A stretch of DNA of 64,000 nucleotides from Sclerodactyla briareus (GCA_026419785.1 JAODTK010005220.1:124001-188000); one strand, 5' to 3'; shown: positions 1 to 12,512, numbered from the stretch's first letter. Translations and numbers: made by a program. The notes: generated by a model from the letters alone, not told the origin.

Positions 1-1256
1 CCCTCATTCCTAGGCACTCTGCCTCACAAAGAAGATCTCACCCAGGTATGCATAGTGGATGGAGTCGAGGAAGAATATCTAATACAGGGGAGTGTGGGGA
101 AGATAGGCACAGGGCAGTGGAGGTGGAAAGATATCAAGGTGCATTGTTACAAGGATTTGCATATCAGTCAGTTGGCAGCTATTCCTGGCATTTGACACCA
201 CACCGCTGTTGGTTGTGGGGGGGGGATCACCCACAGATCATGTTCGTAATGGGTGACTTCCCACCTTCCAACTACACCCCCGACCTCCCGAGCGGGACCA
301 CTACCACCCCAACATGTTGATGTGGCTTATCTGCTCCGTTTCTAGTCAGGGGAAAGGAAAATCAAGTAAAGGTTGGTCAATGGAAGTCAAGTTATGTGAC
401 AATTTGCAAAGTAGGCAATTTGAGTATTATTTTCAAAACACTCGATTGTAGACATGGTCAACAAGCAGTCCTTATGAATTCGAAATCAGTCACTGATTAG
501 TGCAAAAATAGGTAGTACACTCAGGGGCTGGCAATCTTATCCACCTAAATAAGGTTAACATTGAGTAACATGATCAAGGGACAGCCATCCAATTTTCTTC
601 AGGACAATCATTCTGGCTACTTAATGTAGTCTTTTCGACCCAAATATGGAACGTTGAAACCACACGTAACCCCTTTCAATGCTACCAGGCACTTTGTTGG
701 CATTGGTCGGCATTGCATTATATTCGGCGCTGCGCCATAGTAGTGGACCATGCAATTTTGGATGAAAATTAATAATTTCTGTTTGTTGAAGTGCTCCTCT
801 ATTATGGCCTTTCTACAGTCGGAATAGATCGCAAAACATCTGCTGACGTAATACATGGCAGAGGTTACATTTTGAAATTCAAAGGTAAATCAGAAAAAGT
901 GGCCAATGCAACCATAATGTGTTTAAACAATTGGGAGGGGGAAGAGTCATGCCTCTACAGGTGTAGAGAGTGAGGGATACATTGTAGGCATAAAAGACGA
1001 ATGGTACTCGAATTTTTGATAGACTGCATTCTCTTTGCCAATATCACTATGAAAATTTTGACCCGGAAGGTGATGGTATTAAAGGCGCGCTGGGAAGCAT
1101 GAAATGTGTGAAACAATCAGCATTGTAAGGTCAACTACCTACCTATCTCCTTCAACACAGGACACTTCTACAAGACAGTATTGCATTTAAAAACTATATT
1201 TTAATACCAACGACCATAATTGATTATATAAAGTTGAGATTTGTTCCCTTCAACAG

Positions 1257-1490
1257 CTCAAGGCGGACGCGCACGACTTCTTAACGAGTCCCTCTGAAGC
1301 TGGTAATGGACCTCGAGAACACCTACTGCCCCATGAGACGGTACCGTTCCGCCTTCGTCTCCCTCGATGATCAAGTACGCAGGCTCCTGATCGTAGAAAT
1401 CAAGTATGGGACCCGTCCTGACGCGGAGCCTAAATTGACGACTTCAAGACTTGGAGATCTCCAGAAGGGGATTTTTTCCCCCCCTTTACT
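1257..1490 (+). CDS. Possible exon, unknown gene
   Basis: A pyrimidine-rich acceptor (TTTGTTCCCTTCAACAG, to 1,256) is followed by 234 bp that are more GC-rich than their surroundings. The stretch ends at a GTGAGA donor candidate (1,491). All three frames carry a stop, so at least one indel would be needed. The best readings are EAGNGPREHLLPHETVPF and YRSAFVSLDDQVRRLL. No homology is recognised. Confidence 0.2.
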
Positions 1491-3267
1491 GTGAGAGGAA
1501 GGGGAAACCAGAATCTTGGGAGGAACTGTGCGCCCTGAGGAAATATAGCTTCTGAGGATAGGGGCAGTTTATGCCTGATACCGGAACCAGACATCCAACA
1601 AACTTTGGCATATAAAGGGTGCGATGTTGTGTTCAGACCTGATACAGCAATCTATGGGTGTCGGACACTACCCTACCTGGTTAACGGGTGTAGTCACCAT
1701 AGTCGGTGTTCGGTGGGTGGATCAGACCGGGCGGCTGTGTCTAATGTCTGTCATATACGTTCGGCCGAGGAAGTGGTTGGGTTCTTTCAGTGGGTACATG
1801 AGGGCTCTGGTTAAATGTTATGCAGGGCCAGCAATAACGCAAATCCCCCAGGAAGGTGGAAAAAAAATTCCCATGACGGTGGCCGATATAGTTCCTTGCA
1901 AAGTTCCGAAATTTTCTTCGAAAAGGTAATGATTCCCGCCATAATGCGGGAGCTCTCGATTGCCAATTTTTTCCTTACTTTAACCATCATGGGCCTGCCT
2001 TGTTATCTTAGGCACTCCTTGAAAAGGGAGGGCAAGTATCATCGCAAGGTCCCCAACTGTCACACATGTTCATGGCTCTGATATCGCCCGAATGGCTGAA
2101 AAGACCTGGGAATAGCAAATAATTCAATTCTTCATGCATTTAGTCCATGCATCACTGATATATGTGATAATATATATCATGGTTTCTATAGTGTGCTGAG
2201 TGACCAATTCATCCTTGATGGCGTGTCACAGATGCCCCCCCGCCTATCTCCTATCTCCACAACGATTATGCCTAGTGACATGTGAACTTTCAATACAGTG
2301 ACAACCTTATATTCCTCCTCTATGCACTACCCGTACTTGTGGCAAATAAAATCTGGAGGTTGTGGAGGGCTTGCTCCCCCCCCGGTAGGTTGTCCTGACA
2401 CAAATTATGCTTTCCATTTCAAGTGGGTGAGACAATAGGGGCATACCTCACGCCATAGAGCAACCTTAAAACAGACGACTGAATGAATTTTTTTCCAAAA
2501 AATTTAAGTTTTAGACGTTACTCCAGACAAAGCTGTTTTAGCAGGTTGGATTGTATTGATTAACAGAGCAGCAGACCTAGAGAGGTCTTACAGAAGTGTT
2601 GTCAAAAATTCCTGGTGGGGCTGTAGTAGGCTTTGCACAGGGGCCTTTCTACACCCCTAGACCAGAGTGTAACAAGGGTGATCAACCCATCCGAACACCA
2701 CTGTCCTGCATGAAGCATCTGACTCGTGGACCTGGGTCTTCCTTCTGAGTATTGTTACAGTGACTTGACTGAAGAAGAGTCTTGATTGTCTCCACCTGAT
2801 GGTTACAGGTCAAACATACACAACCCCACACCACAACCACATATGGTCTCCACAGGGTTGCATTACTGGTTACCCTGTCAGACCTTGAGGCTCTGCTAGG
2901 ACAGGCTTCTTCAGTTTACTGACCCTGACAAAAGAGTTTGAAACAAAACTACTTGACCAGGTTAAGGCCATAGCAAGAAAGCCTTGTTGGCAACCCCGCC
3001 ATTATGAAGGTTCATTACACCAGGTCTGATTCTAGGATTTAGGCGGTAACAGGCGGCACTAGATCGCTTACACTCAGTGATTCCTACGGACTCTTGGAGT
3101 TGTCAGGGTCCACTCACAGTGGGCTCAGCAAATTAGCCTGAACTGGCTAGAACGAAACCGTAAATAGCAAATCAGGTTGCTTCTGTTCATTGATTGTTTC
3201 CTCCACCGGGGCTGGGTCAGTCAAATGTGGGTCAAGTGACTCACTTTCCCCTAAATTGTCAATCAAG

Positions 3268-3500
3268 GAGTGGTATGGCACAATTGGTAGGTGTCAGCTC
3301 CCACCCAGGAAAATTGGGGTTGGTTTGGGAAGGTTTGAATGCCTGTTCGGGTCATACAGATGACTTTCAAAAATGGTAGGTGCTTCTCGCTGGTTCGCTC
3401 AGCACAGGATTGCAGCACAAGGGATTGCCTACCCTCCTAGGATAAGGGAAGGGTAGGGAAGTTTGCCAAGGTGACGTCTGCTTGTAAACCTCCCCCCCAA
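3268..3500 (+). mobile_element. tRNA-derived SINE, family A, copy 1
   Basis: A tRNA-like head with an A-box-like TGGCACAATTGGTAG is followed by TTCGGGTCATAC. It shares with the 12.2-kb copy the blocks GGTGCTTCTCGCTGG / GCTCAGCACA, CACAAGGGATTG and GGGTAGG-AA-TTTGC. No protein is encoded. Confidence 0.62.
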
Positions 3501-4428
3501 GTAGCGGTTACTGTAAACGCATTAGCCTGTGTTCCAGTAACTGGTGAAAGAAAGATTTCCAGCTGACATAACAAAGCGAGGGTATTTTCAAGGATGTAAG
3601 GCACATAAATGATGATGGGTGATCAATGCTTGAGAATGATCACCCTCGTAGGGTTGATGGATGTCATACAGTTGAAAGTGTTTTAAAAATAGGTACAAAT
3701 CCATTCTCCAAGGACGTGGTGTGTTCGGGATAGTAAAAGGACACACTGCGCCTGTGTCACATTGTTATGGAATAAGTGTATATATTACTATATCAATTAA
3801 TCTTTTTTATGTTACGGCCCATGGCTATCTAATGTCATTCTTTCTCTGACAATAAACCACCAATTGCACTGTACTACTTGGATCCAGGGTTGTGATTTGT
3901 TTAGGTCATGTTGTTCTCTCATTGTTTGTAGTCCTCGGCTAGGGGGCTACATGGGTTCACTGCGATGCAGACGCACTGATTGACGAGCCTTGACACACAC
4001 TCAAACCAACCCAATCTCAAATGCCTTAAGCTCTATTTAGAGGGGAAAAAATGGAGGGTTGGGTTGAGATTTGTCCTCACCGCTAGGGGGAAAATTCCCC
4101 AGAGTGAGAACACGGTGATGAACCCAGAACACCTCTGTCCGGCTAAGCCTATGCACTCGACCTAGGCGGAAAAATGGCTGGTGACTCCCCTTCTGAGATT
4201 GTACAGTGACAATTGGTAATTTACAGGGCACTGTCTCTGCAAAATTGAAATGACTCGCTGCCCGCAGCTTAAAGTGTTTTTCATCAACTAATAAATAGGA
4301 CTCTAGTAACTCAATTGTCTTACACACTCTGGTTATACTAAAATACCTCTCATTGCAGCTTTTTTTTTTTTAACTACAGGACGGCAGCCTGCAGCATGAC
4401 AATTTTATGTGGCCTAATCAGCTACGAA

Positions 4429-6500
4429 CAGTGTTGTAGTGTTCGAGACCGGCTCGGCTCTCGAGACCGGTCTCGAGACAGCTTTTTGTGGTCTCGGTCT
4501 CGATCTCGGTCTCGACACCCGTGGGTCTAGGTCTCGAACCCTTCTGGTCTCGGGAAAATTCTCTGGTTCGCTTCGGACCAGCAAAATATTGCCAAAATAA
4601 TAACTAGGGCCCAGTATTTTGTTAGCTTAAACTTGTGGCAGTCCACACAGTTAGTCACGGTAGAGCTAAGTAGGCAAGAAGGCAGAAGCCTGGTAACTGG
4701 GTCATTCGTGTTGCTCATAGGGAAGGATATATAGTTGGCTCCGTCTCTATGGTGTTGCTCCACTATAAGAATGCCTGTATTTGACCAGTGGTATATTAGG
4801 CATGAGCCAATCAATGCTCCGAAATGTACTGGGTCTGTTCAAACCTGCGAAGCATCCTGTTTTCCATGATTTTCGAAGCCGTTTTTTTTAGGGCCATCAA
4901 CCTAGTTTCTATCCAACCCTAATAAATTGAACCCTATTTATAATCAAAAAAATGATTGAATAAAAGAAAACCTGGGCCTGTAAACATGGGAACCCCGTTA
5001 CGTATGATTACCCCGATACAAAAACTCCGCAGGCATGAACCATGGTACGGTGACCGAAGGAAGGAGAGGGACTATGTAGTGGTGTCGTTACTAATAATGG
5101 GGAGAGGAGGGAGCAGTAATTGGTAAAAATTATGCTAGTACTGCGTTAGCCTAAATGACTATCAATTATCAATGTTATGAACTGTGAACATGAATTTGTT
5201 TTGATTTTCCCGAGGGTTAGACCTTTATGACATTGGTACCAGTTTCGGGAAAGTTGATCTGAAATTCGCTGCACAGTCCTTCGGAATGAGCATTGTTATC
5301 AGTACACTTATTTACATGTACTTAGATGCTTCATCGGCTACTTTGTCATGAAGTAGTCATGCCCATGTCAATCAATGGAGTATTTTCAAGAGCTTTATAG
5401 CAATTCAGGCTACGAAAGTACTAGTAGTACAGGGCCTAGCCCCAGTGCCAGTGGTGCATTGTGTGTCCAGGGCTAGGCTATTTGCTAAACGTTGATTAGT
5501 TGAGAAATGACCAACTTAAGCTGTACTGGTATTTGTGAAAAGGTCCACAAGTATATACCTGGCATAAACATTGAATTCTCATTTTGACATTTGGTGAGGC
5601 CTAACGTTACGTAACATGGTATATGGAATTGGAACAAAAGACAAAAGCTAATGGTAACGCATTTGAAGGGGTCAAGTTTATGGTTTGATTGGGAATCTAA
5701 GGATGGGGCTAGGGATGGAGACACAATAGCGCCCCACCTGTACTGGGGTGGAGGGGGGGGGGGATCGACATAGAAGCTAATGGAATACGTAATTTCCTGG
5801 TTTAGGGAGCTTGTAGTATTTCTGAATGCTTGCATGAAGGATGCAGGGAAAGATTGCTCCCAGGCCAAGGAAGAGGTAGACCAAGTGAGAGGTGGGAGGG
5901 CTCATCCATGACAGTCGCAGTGGCAGTTGTGACTGTGTATCGGGCCATAGGCAGTAGGTTGAATGGGACATAGAGGGTGGGTGGGTGAAGGCTGACCAGG
6001 GTCCCGTCGGGGGTCAGTCGCCATCCTGGCAGGGTTTTCACAATCTGATTTTACATTTATTTAAATGTGATGAGGGGTGTGTATTTTGGATCATGGCTTC
6101 ACCAATAAATTTGGCAAAATAGAGGAGGGGGGGCTCTTCTGACCGGAATGGGCGGGGGCGTGCATGATCCATGGTACCACCCTTGATTTATGCGCAGTGG
6201 TTAGACCTATCCTCTGCGCTTGTGGAGAATGATCGGGAAGTGTTGGCTTGTTTTGAGATCGTAGAAAAAGCAAAGTATCAATGAGCAGAGGTGTCTATCA
6301 TGTCAAAATAGAGCATGTGGGTTTAAATGGGCATACAAGAGTTCGGACTTGGAATTGTTGCCCTATACATTATATTACGGTCGGTTCCGATCTCGGTCTC
6401 GGACCTTGCTGGTCTCGGTCTCTGTCTTGAAGTTGTGGCTCTTGGTCGCGGTATCGGTCTCGACCACGGTACTCGAATGTGCCGTCTCGACTACAACACG
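4429..6500. mobile_element. hAT-like non-autonomous DNA transposon with GGTCTCG subterminal repeats
   Basis: The left end CAGTGTTGTAG (4,429) is matched by an inverted right end CTACAACACG (to 6,500, one T missing). Flanking octamers are GCTACGAA on the left and CTACAGAA on the right, an imperfect 8-bp target duplication. CAG-starting ends with 8-bp duplications are typical of hAT elements. Just inside both ends are runs of GGTCTCG/CGAGACC units (4,446-4,550 and 6,385-6,495). The 1.8-kb interior has no recognisable transposase; the open frames in it look random. Confidence 0.68.
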
Positions 6501-7379
6501 CTACAGAATATGCGAGTCTCCATGTACATCCTTCTCAAGGGCATTTTATTTGAACACTCAATAAGTGTTTCTGGGGAGATATTGACGTAGCAAAATTTTG
6601 TGAAACGGAGTTATACAGTGAGGCTCCACCAGCTGTTGCAAGGAATTGTCTTGCGATGTCACTGGGGAACTGTGGGTCCCAATAAGGCATGGTTCAATGT
6701 GGACATTCACTTTTCGAAAATCCTGTAACAAATGGAAATATGAGGGGTCTGATGGAAACAAAAATATTTTGGTGGAGAAATTCTTGAGACTTCCTGTATC
6801 GAGTGCAAAAAATGCAGCAGAATACTGTGTAGAGTCATATCTGTGGGCCTTGCATTGTTTCCCTGTGATGTCATAGATTCCTCATGTCTCAACTCAACAA
6901 GGCTAATATGCTAGAACCCAAAAGGTGGGGTGTGGGGGTTTTTGAGGCATCTTACACATGTGCTGTTTCAAAGGGAAAAAATCTGGTACATGACCTTTGA
7001 CCCTTACAAGGGAAGCAAAAGTCTCGTGTACACTTGGAGTTGCTCTGCCTTGGAGGTGCCACTGGCATCAAACAATGGCTTCTCAAGGGATGGTTGCATT
7101 CACAAAAATAATCAGCCATTGTCACATGTCCTCCTAAAAAGGATATTGCGAGTTAAGTCATCTCCAGAAATATTGCCATTAAATGTTCCTTATAGCCGCA
7201 GTAGCCTACTTTTCACTGCAACATTTCACCCAGGTTCGAAGCCCCTCGTCCAACCCCAATCAGCGCAACACAAATGCTGACACACAACTGTCATTTCTGC
7301 TCCATTGGTTTCCATGTTAAAATATTCCGAGCACGATGTAAAACGAGCCGTCCCGACAGGACACTACTCTTCCGATTGA

Positions 7380-7871
7380 GGCTAAAAAGGAGAAGCTCCA
7401 CACGAATCAATCCAGGTGTCAGACTGTCTTTTGAATCGGATGTTGGTTGTCAGGTTGGAATTGGCCGGGGGGTTTGTAATCGGGATCCTTGTGGTGAAGA
7501 AGGTGAGGGAGGGAGGATCTATCACAGTGTCCAATTCGACAGAGTAGCCAGGTTTTGAATTAATCTGCAGATGTTGTTCTGAGGATGCAGGTGGAATCAC
7601 AACTTGGCCTTGCACTGGTTGTAACAAATCACTACTCGATACTAACAGCCATTCCCACGATTTGCCGGCCTTTCTCCAGCGCGTCGATAGGTTTTGTTGG
7701 ACCCCAAAACTTTTCAACATGGAGACAATGGTTCACATTGGCACTCAACATGTCATTGTAGGATGTAGTCGATGGCCGGTCGTCATTTTGTGAGATTGTA
7801 CACTGGCGCGGGACAGACAGATCCGAGCCAGCCAAGACACATCCCTGGTCATTTGTGATCTTAGTTCTCAC
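7380..7871 (-). CDS. Unrecognised exon-like open stretch in two overlapping frames
   Basis: The first minus-strand frame (7,871-7,632) reads into VEKFWGPTKPIDALEKGRQI. A second frame (7,720-7,382) overlaps it and continues through GYSVELDTVIDPPSLTFFTT to a TAG at about 7,380. Both look protein-like, and one lost or gained base near 7,690 would join them. I see no known domain and no certain splice sites. The candidate ATG (7,871) is not supported by anything else. It could be an exon of an unknown gene or chance. Confidence 0.25.
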
Positions 7872-8124
7872 CGATTGAATACATGGTTATGAGGATGCAA
7901 ATTTCTGTAGTCTTCTGACATTTTACTAATAACCTCTTCAATCATCTTCAAATCGAATCAGTGATAGCGCCCAAAAATAATAAGGGTTTCAATGAAGTGC
8001 ATATAGTTGATGTCCAGGGTCTGGCTGCCTTCACTTGAGGTCATGGTTCTGAGACGCTTGGAACGAATTTGTCGCTTGGTGATGGTGAAAACGCGGGCAG
8101 TGGATTCTGGAGTGAAAGAGACAG

Positions 8125-8232
8125 GTGAGTGGTGGTAGTAAAAGAGGACTGGTGGTGGGGTGATAGTATAAGAGACTGGTGGTAGTGTAAAGAGACTGGG
8201 GGGTGGTAGTAGAGAGACATGTGGGTGGTAGT
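8125..8232. repeat. GGTGGTAGT-type imperfect tandem repeat
   Basis: Four imperfect units of about 25-30 bp: GTGGTAGTAAAAGAG, GTGATAGTATAAGAG, GTGGTAGTGTAAAGAG, GTGGTAGTAGAGAG. Confidence 0.7.
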
Positions 8233-8987
8233 GAGAGAATCATGGAGATGCGAAGGTGGTTAATGACGCAAAGAAGGTAACTGAAGTTATATACCTGACC
8301 AGAGAGATGAAAGAGAGGATGGGTGTGGTGGCATGTGTCAAGAAGAGAAAAAAAGTTCCTCGATGAGCCATTTGGCTCCTGGAACCAAGGGATATCAATA
8401 ACTAGAGCACCAATGGAGCCATAGCTCAAGTGGCACAAATGTACAATTATGTGGTGAATGTTCAAGATCGTGAGGGCAAGAGGATATTTTCAACAATGTC
8501 CTATTGAGCGCTCGAAGGACTTGGCCTTTTGTTCCACTTGATGGTCCCCCAGAGCCCACATTAACCCTTGGGTCCTAAATCTCTGGGCAATCAGGTGATG
8601 CACTCCAAACATGTATTTATATAGTGGGTTATGTGAAGACCGAATGTGGAAGAATACTTGTTTTTTCTGCTATTCAGTCTGTTTCGCTGGAGTCGAGTGC
8701 TCTTTTAGTACTGATTTCCTGGTAAAAAGGGGTGGTGTGTGCCTCAAGCTTCTATGCCAGGTGCCCCGTGCTGTTAATAATTATGGTCTTTGTAGCTTTG
8801 CCTAGTAGATCTTAAACTAGTTGTTTATGAGAGATACCATATACTGAGAAAGAACTGTGCTGATTGCTTGAAACTATGGAGGAGTTTGTGGAAGGAATGG
8901 CAGAACGATATAGTAGAGCATATTGCATATCAAAGTTAATATGCAGAAGAACAAAGTTTTCGGTCAATTTGATTGATTTTTATTACA

Positions 8988-9375
8988 GGCTCAGGAAGAC
9001 AAGCGAGGCTTATCTAGGAACCCTGAGAAGCACCGGCGATAAAAACCCCTTCTATTCTTGACTGGTTCTTATGCAAGGTATCACGGCAGGGTGTAACCAT
9101 GTCCCAGCCTGCTCCCAGGACCCCGCGGAGAGGACTATCGGTGAACTCCAGGGTCAGACCACTTTCTTGGAGCCTGGAGGAGCAGAAGATTCATGTCCAA
9201 CGTGACTCGCAGCTCACAGCCGCGACTAATCAAATACCGCAAAACATTCCCAGAAATTCATGTGCACACAACAGCTGCAGGTATAACCATCATGGAAAAA
9301 ACTTCCGGGACACTGATAGAGTTCGAAGCTGGAATTGTTCGCTCGCAGAGCATCACTGATACTAACCAGTCTCCC
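8988..9375 (-). mobile_element. SINE-like repeat, family B, copy 1
   Basis: It shares with the copies at 17.77 and 18.2 kb the order (plus strand) AG-ACC-GCGATAA, TCTTCT, GCA-GGTGTAAC, CCAGCCTGCTCC, GTGAACTCCAGG, CTTGGAGCCTGGAGGAGC, AGATTCATGTCCA, CTCACAGCC and, at the far end, GGAATTGTTCGCTCGCAGA. It has no coding content. Open frames over it are shadows. Confidence 0.7.
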
Positions 9376-9889
9376 ATTCTTCTGCCTTTGACATGGGTTG
9401 AATAAACAGACTAGCAGGCCTATTGCACTTGACAATGGCACAGAGTGGTAGGGTACCTATAGTGTACCTAACATTCTGTGCCACCTTCATAATGTACATC
9501 TCACCCAAAAATGCCATGAAGATGGTTGGCACCACAATTTCTATCCAGTTACTCTGCTCCAAAATGGATCTAAGACAATGCAAGAGAAGGTCAGCACATG
9601 GCAGTAAAATTAAATTATTAAAGCATGAGAAGGTATCACTCTCTTTATTACAAAATTTCTCTGTTGGTTCAATTATTTTAGATATAAAAAAAAAACATTT
9701 AAAAGATCCATGTCAAGACATGATGAATATTAAACAACAATGGATTATCAAGGTACAATTAAGATATTACACAACTACAATACAGATATTTGAATATGCA
9801 TCAGGTGACGATGACATGCAAATATATGTTTATTCACCAGCAGCACTAAGGAATGCTGTGAAGTATATTGGTTACTCACATGTGGCTTT

Positions 9890-10465
9890 TAATAAAATGG
9901 GGATACGTACGTATACGATGATCCTTCTTTGTGGGAACTCGCAAAATACCTTAAACCTTTAAATGGCATGCTGAAATCCAGTCGTGTACAACGATGCCTG
10001 GTTGAACCCACGTCTCATGGCTTAGTGTCCGCACTTCATAACGCGCTGACCATACACTTGATAAACATGGATAGAAAGTCTGATTTAGATCTTCCAAGTT
10101 GGCAGGAACTTGAGGCAGTTAAAATATTACTGCAAGCTGATTTAGATCTTCCAAGTTGGCAGGAACTCGAGGCAGTTGAAATACTACTGCAAGCTGATTC
10201 TTGCACCTCTTTCCAGGCATTCAGCAGAAAGTTTGAAAGGTTTCACCTCATTGTTGCCCGAGCTTCGCCTATCGCCCAATCTTTCTTCGAAAATTTAAAC
10301 TCCTACGCAGTTTACTGTCCCCACATTTCTTTACCCCCTGAGCGTAAAATGGCGTTAACATGTTCAGTTAAAAATTCAGCCGTGACACCTCTGCCTAGGA
10401 AACACGAGACTGAGCGGGAGAGGTTATCAATGTGGCGTGCACTCGCAGCTGTCGCGTCAAGCTAA
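9890..10465 (+). CDS. Unrecognised open frame with internal 20-residue duplication
   Basis: I do not recognise this frame. It is open from just after a double stop (TAATAA at about 9,891) to a TAA at 10,463-10,465, and reads TYVYDDPSLWELAKYL and onwards. Composition is protein-like (Leu-rich, amphipathic), and the 60-bp repeat keeps the frame. A second open frame (9,423-9,962) overlaps its start in another phase, so a frameshift or splice between the two is possible. The duplicated Trp-Gln-Glu-Leu-Glu segment faintly resembles a helical stretch of hAT-type transposases, but I see no catalytic or BED-finger motif. It could be an exon of an unknown gene or a transposon remnant. Confidence 0.3.
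10080..10200 (+). repeat. 60-bp tandem duplication inside an open frame
   Basis: Two nearly identical 60-bp units (GATTTAGATCTTCCAAGTTG through CTGCAAGCT) lie head to tail. The length is a multiple of three and keeps the frame open, duplicating a 20-residue segment DLPSWQELEAV...LLQA. Only four or so substitutions separate the units. Confidence 0.9.
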
Positions 10466-11404
10466 ACACACGGCCGTCGTCTCGTCGGGAGCCAACTCCA
10501 ATGAACGACCGCACATGAACCAGTGAGGGCGTGTGGAGACATATCTCTGAGGTTCCCGGACAACTCCCACCTTGACAATTCCCACCCAAACGTGACCCTA
10601 ACCCCTTAGTCTCTAACCCTAATTCGACTACACTAAACATTGGGTTTGAGAGGGGAATTGTCCGTTTGACTCTGAGTAAAGTCGGCCCTCGAGGAGAGTC
10701 GGTTCTCCAAGCCACAGGGTATCCGGTTCCTCAAGGCCAGGGAGCCGAACTCCTCTGAACTCTGCTTTTTCAGGTATAACTAGGGACTGAAGGGGTGCTA
10801 GTACTCTATTCCTTGCCATGTGAGTGTCGGCCAAATTACCCTTCATGTTGAGCCTGTTTCTGTCCTTCAGGTCTTATTCCCTTTGCCCTGATAGTTCAAA
10901 ATATGCCATTATATGGCCAAAAACCTTCCATGTTATAACGGCTACTATGTCCCTTTGAAAAGCCTCCAGAACCTACTACACACAAAATTAATTGGCCTCA
11001 AAGAGAGAAATGCATGTTTTTCAAGGTTATCACACAACAAAACTGAACATCAATGCTGTCTAAAATAGACCAGCCTTCGAGAACAGCCACTAAATACAAG
11101 CAGATCTCCATGCCTTGCTGCAGCTAGTCTAGCCTTATACCATGCTATTATTAATAATCGCATCACACAATACCATCCCCTCGATGCCACTGAACAACAC
11201 ACACACACGCACACACCAGGACAACAAATATAACAATGAGAAGATATGTAGCCTCAGAACAGATCTGAAGTTGTCAACTCAGGTAGCATTTTTTACATGC
11301 TCCCGCAGACTGTTCCCGGGAGGGATTGAGCATGCTGGTATGATCGGTGATTATAGGCTTGTGAACACTTCGATTTCAGAAGAGAATTTCGTAACGAGAC
11401 ACTA

Positions 11405-11700
11405 AAATTCATGACTCAAGTCGGGAGACTTTCAAGATTCTTCTGTGACTGAAGACGTCATTGTATTGTTTTATTGGGAATGACTCCCACAAAGTAGTGA
11501 CTCGGGTCATGACCCCTTTGTCACAAGGACAGGGTGATCTGAACTGGATACCCTGCCTGTAGAGGTGAAAGAGCAGCAAAAGGGGAAGAGAATGCTGAAT
11601 ATCAGTATTTTGCATTAGATGGTCTTGAACCCATACCCTCTGGATTAGAAGCTTTAATGCCTTGACTACTTGACCAATAGGGGTTTAACACACGCACTAA
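11405..11700 (-). mobile_element. tRNA-derived SINE, family C
   Basis: The minus-strand head (about 11,690-11,620) reads GGTCAAGTAGTCAAGGC, then CTTCTAATCCAGAGG and ATGGGTTCAAGACC. This is an A-box, an Arg(TCT)-like anticodon loop and a B-box with tRNA spacing. A body follows with CACCTCTACAGGCAGGGTA, CACCCTGTCCTTGTGAC and GGGGTCATGACCCGAGTCAC. The acceptor stem is not paired, so it is not a functional tRNA gene. Confidence 0.6.
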
Positions 11701-12169
11701 TCTCGCAGTGAATGAGTAGAATCAAACATGAAACCAGAGGAAAAAAAAAACTTCCCAGAGACTGTACAGGTTTAAATGTGGTACAAAACAGGTGGTGAAA
11801 TTCCCCTCGTATAACTGAGGGTATGCATAGGACACAGATCCTGACAGTGACTTGGCCAATATAACGAGTCAATGCCTCTGCATCCAGTATAAACGCTGAA
11901 ATTGGAACATTGCAACTTAGCTCATCACAGCCTCAAGAGACCGAACCCTCACTGAATAAATACCATATTTATTCTAACAGCATCTCCTGAGGGAGCAGCT
12001 GCTTTCAACAGTGAATATCGGATTGGGGGTTTGGAGCAATGTTGTGTCGAAACATGACCGGAGAATTGAGCTCTGATTACATCAATCAGGGAGGAAGGGG
12101 GGGGGGGGTTCTCCTTTTATCTGTTTAGGACCTTTTCTTCTTTTTTTCTTTATTTTGTCTTATGGTATA

Positions 12170-12512
12170 CTTTTTTTTTTTGTTTGCCCGACAGAGCATC
12201 GTTCCTATTCGAGCCGCAACAAGGTTGCAGACCTGGATACTGAACCTTATTGTCAGCTGCGAATCCTTCACCAGGTACACGGAATAAGGCAATACCTCTT
12301 TGGCGGTACCTTAACTGTGGGGTGGGGTAATCACACGCAGACGGCAACTTGCAAATTGCCTACCCCTTCTTTCGTCCCTGCTCCAATCCCTTGTGCTGAG
12401 CACACAGCGAGAAGGCGACAGGTTCCGTTCTTTGAGTCTTTGGTATGACCCGACCGGGGAATCGGACTGGAAGGCCGATGCTCTACCAATTGTACCAACC
12501 ACTCGGATTGAT
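12170..12512 (-). mobile_element. tRNA-derived SINE, family A, copy 2 (most complete)
   Basis: On the minus strand it starts with a tRNA-like head (12,512-12,440): D-arm GGTACAATTGGTAGAGC, then an anticodon arm with CTTCCAG and a shortened T arm with GATTCCCCGG. The body runs through CTCAGCACAAGGGATTGG, GGTAGGCAATTTGCAAGTTG and GTGTACCTGGTGAAGGATT, and ends in an A-run (T-run on the plus strand at 12,171-12,181). The anticodon position reads TCC (Gly-like). The T arm is incomplete, so this is a SINE head and not a working tRNA gene. Confidence 0.75.

Noticed and set aside
11612-11692. Functional tRNA-Arg gene
   Set aside because: A- and B-boxes are present but the acceptor stem does not pair; SINE head is the better reading.
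12440-12512. Functional tRNA-Gly gene
   Set aside because: The T arm is shortened and the acceptor stem unpaired, and the sequence continues into a SINE body with an A-run.
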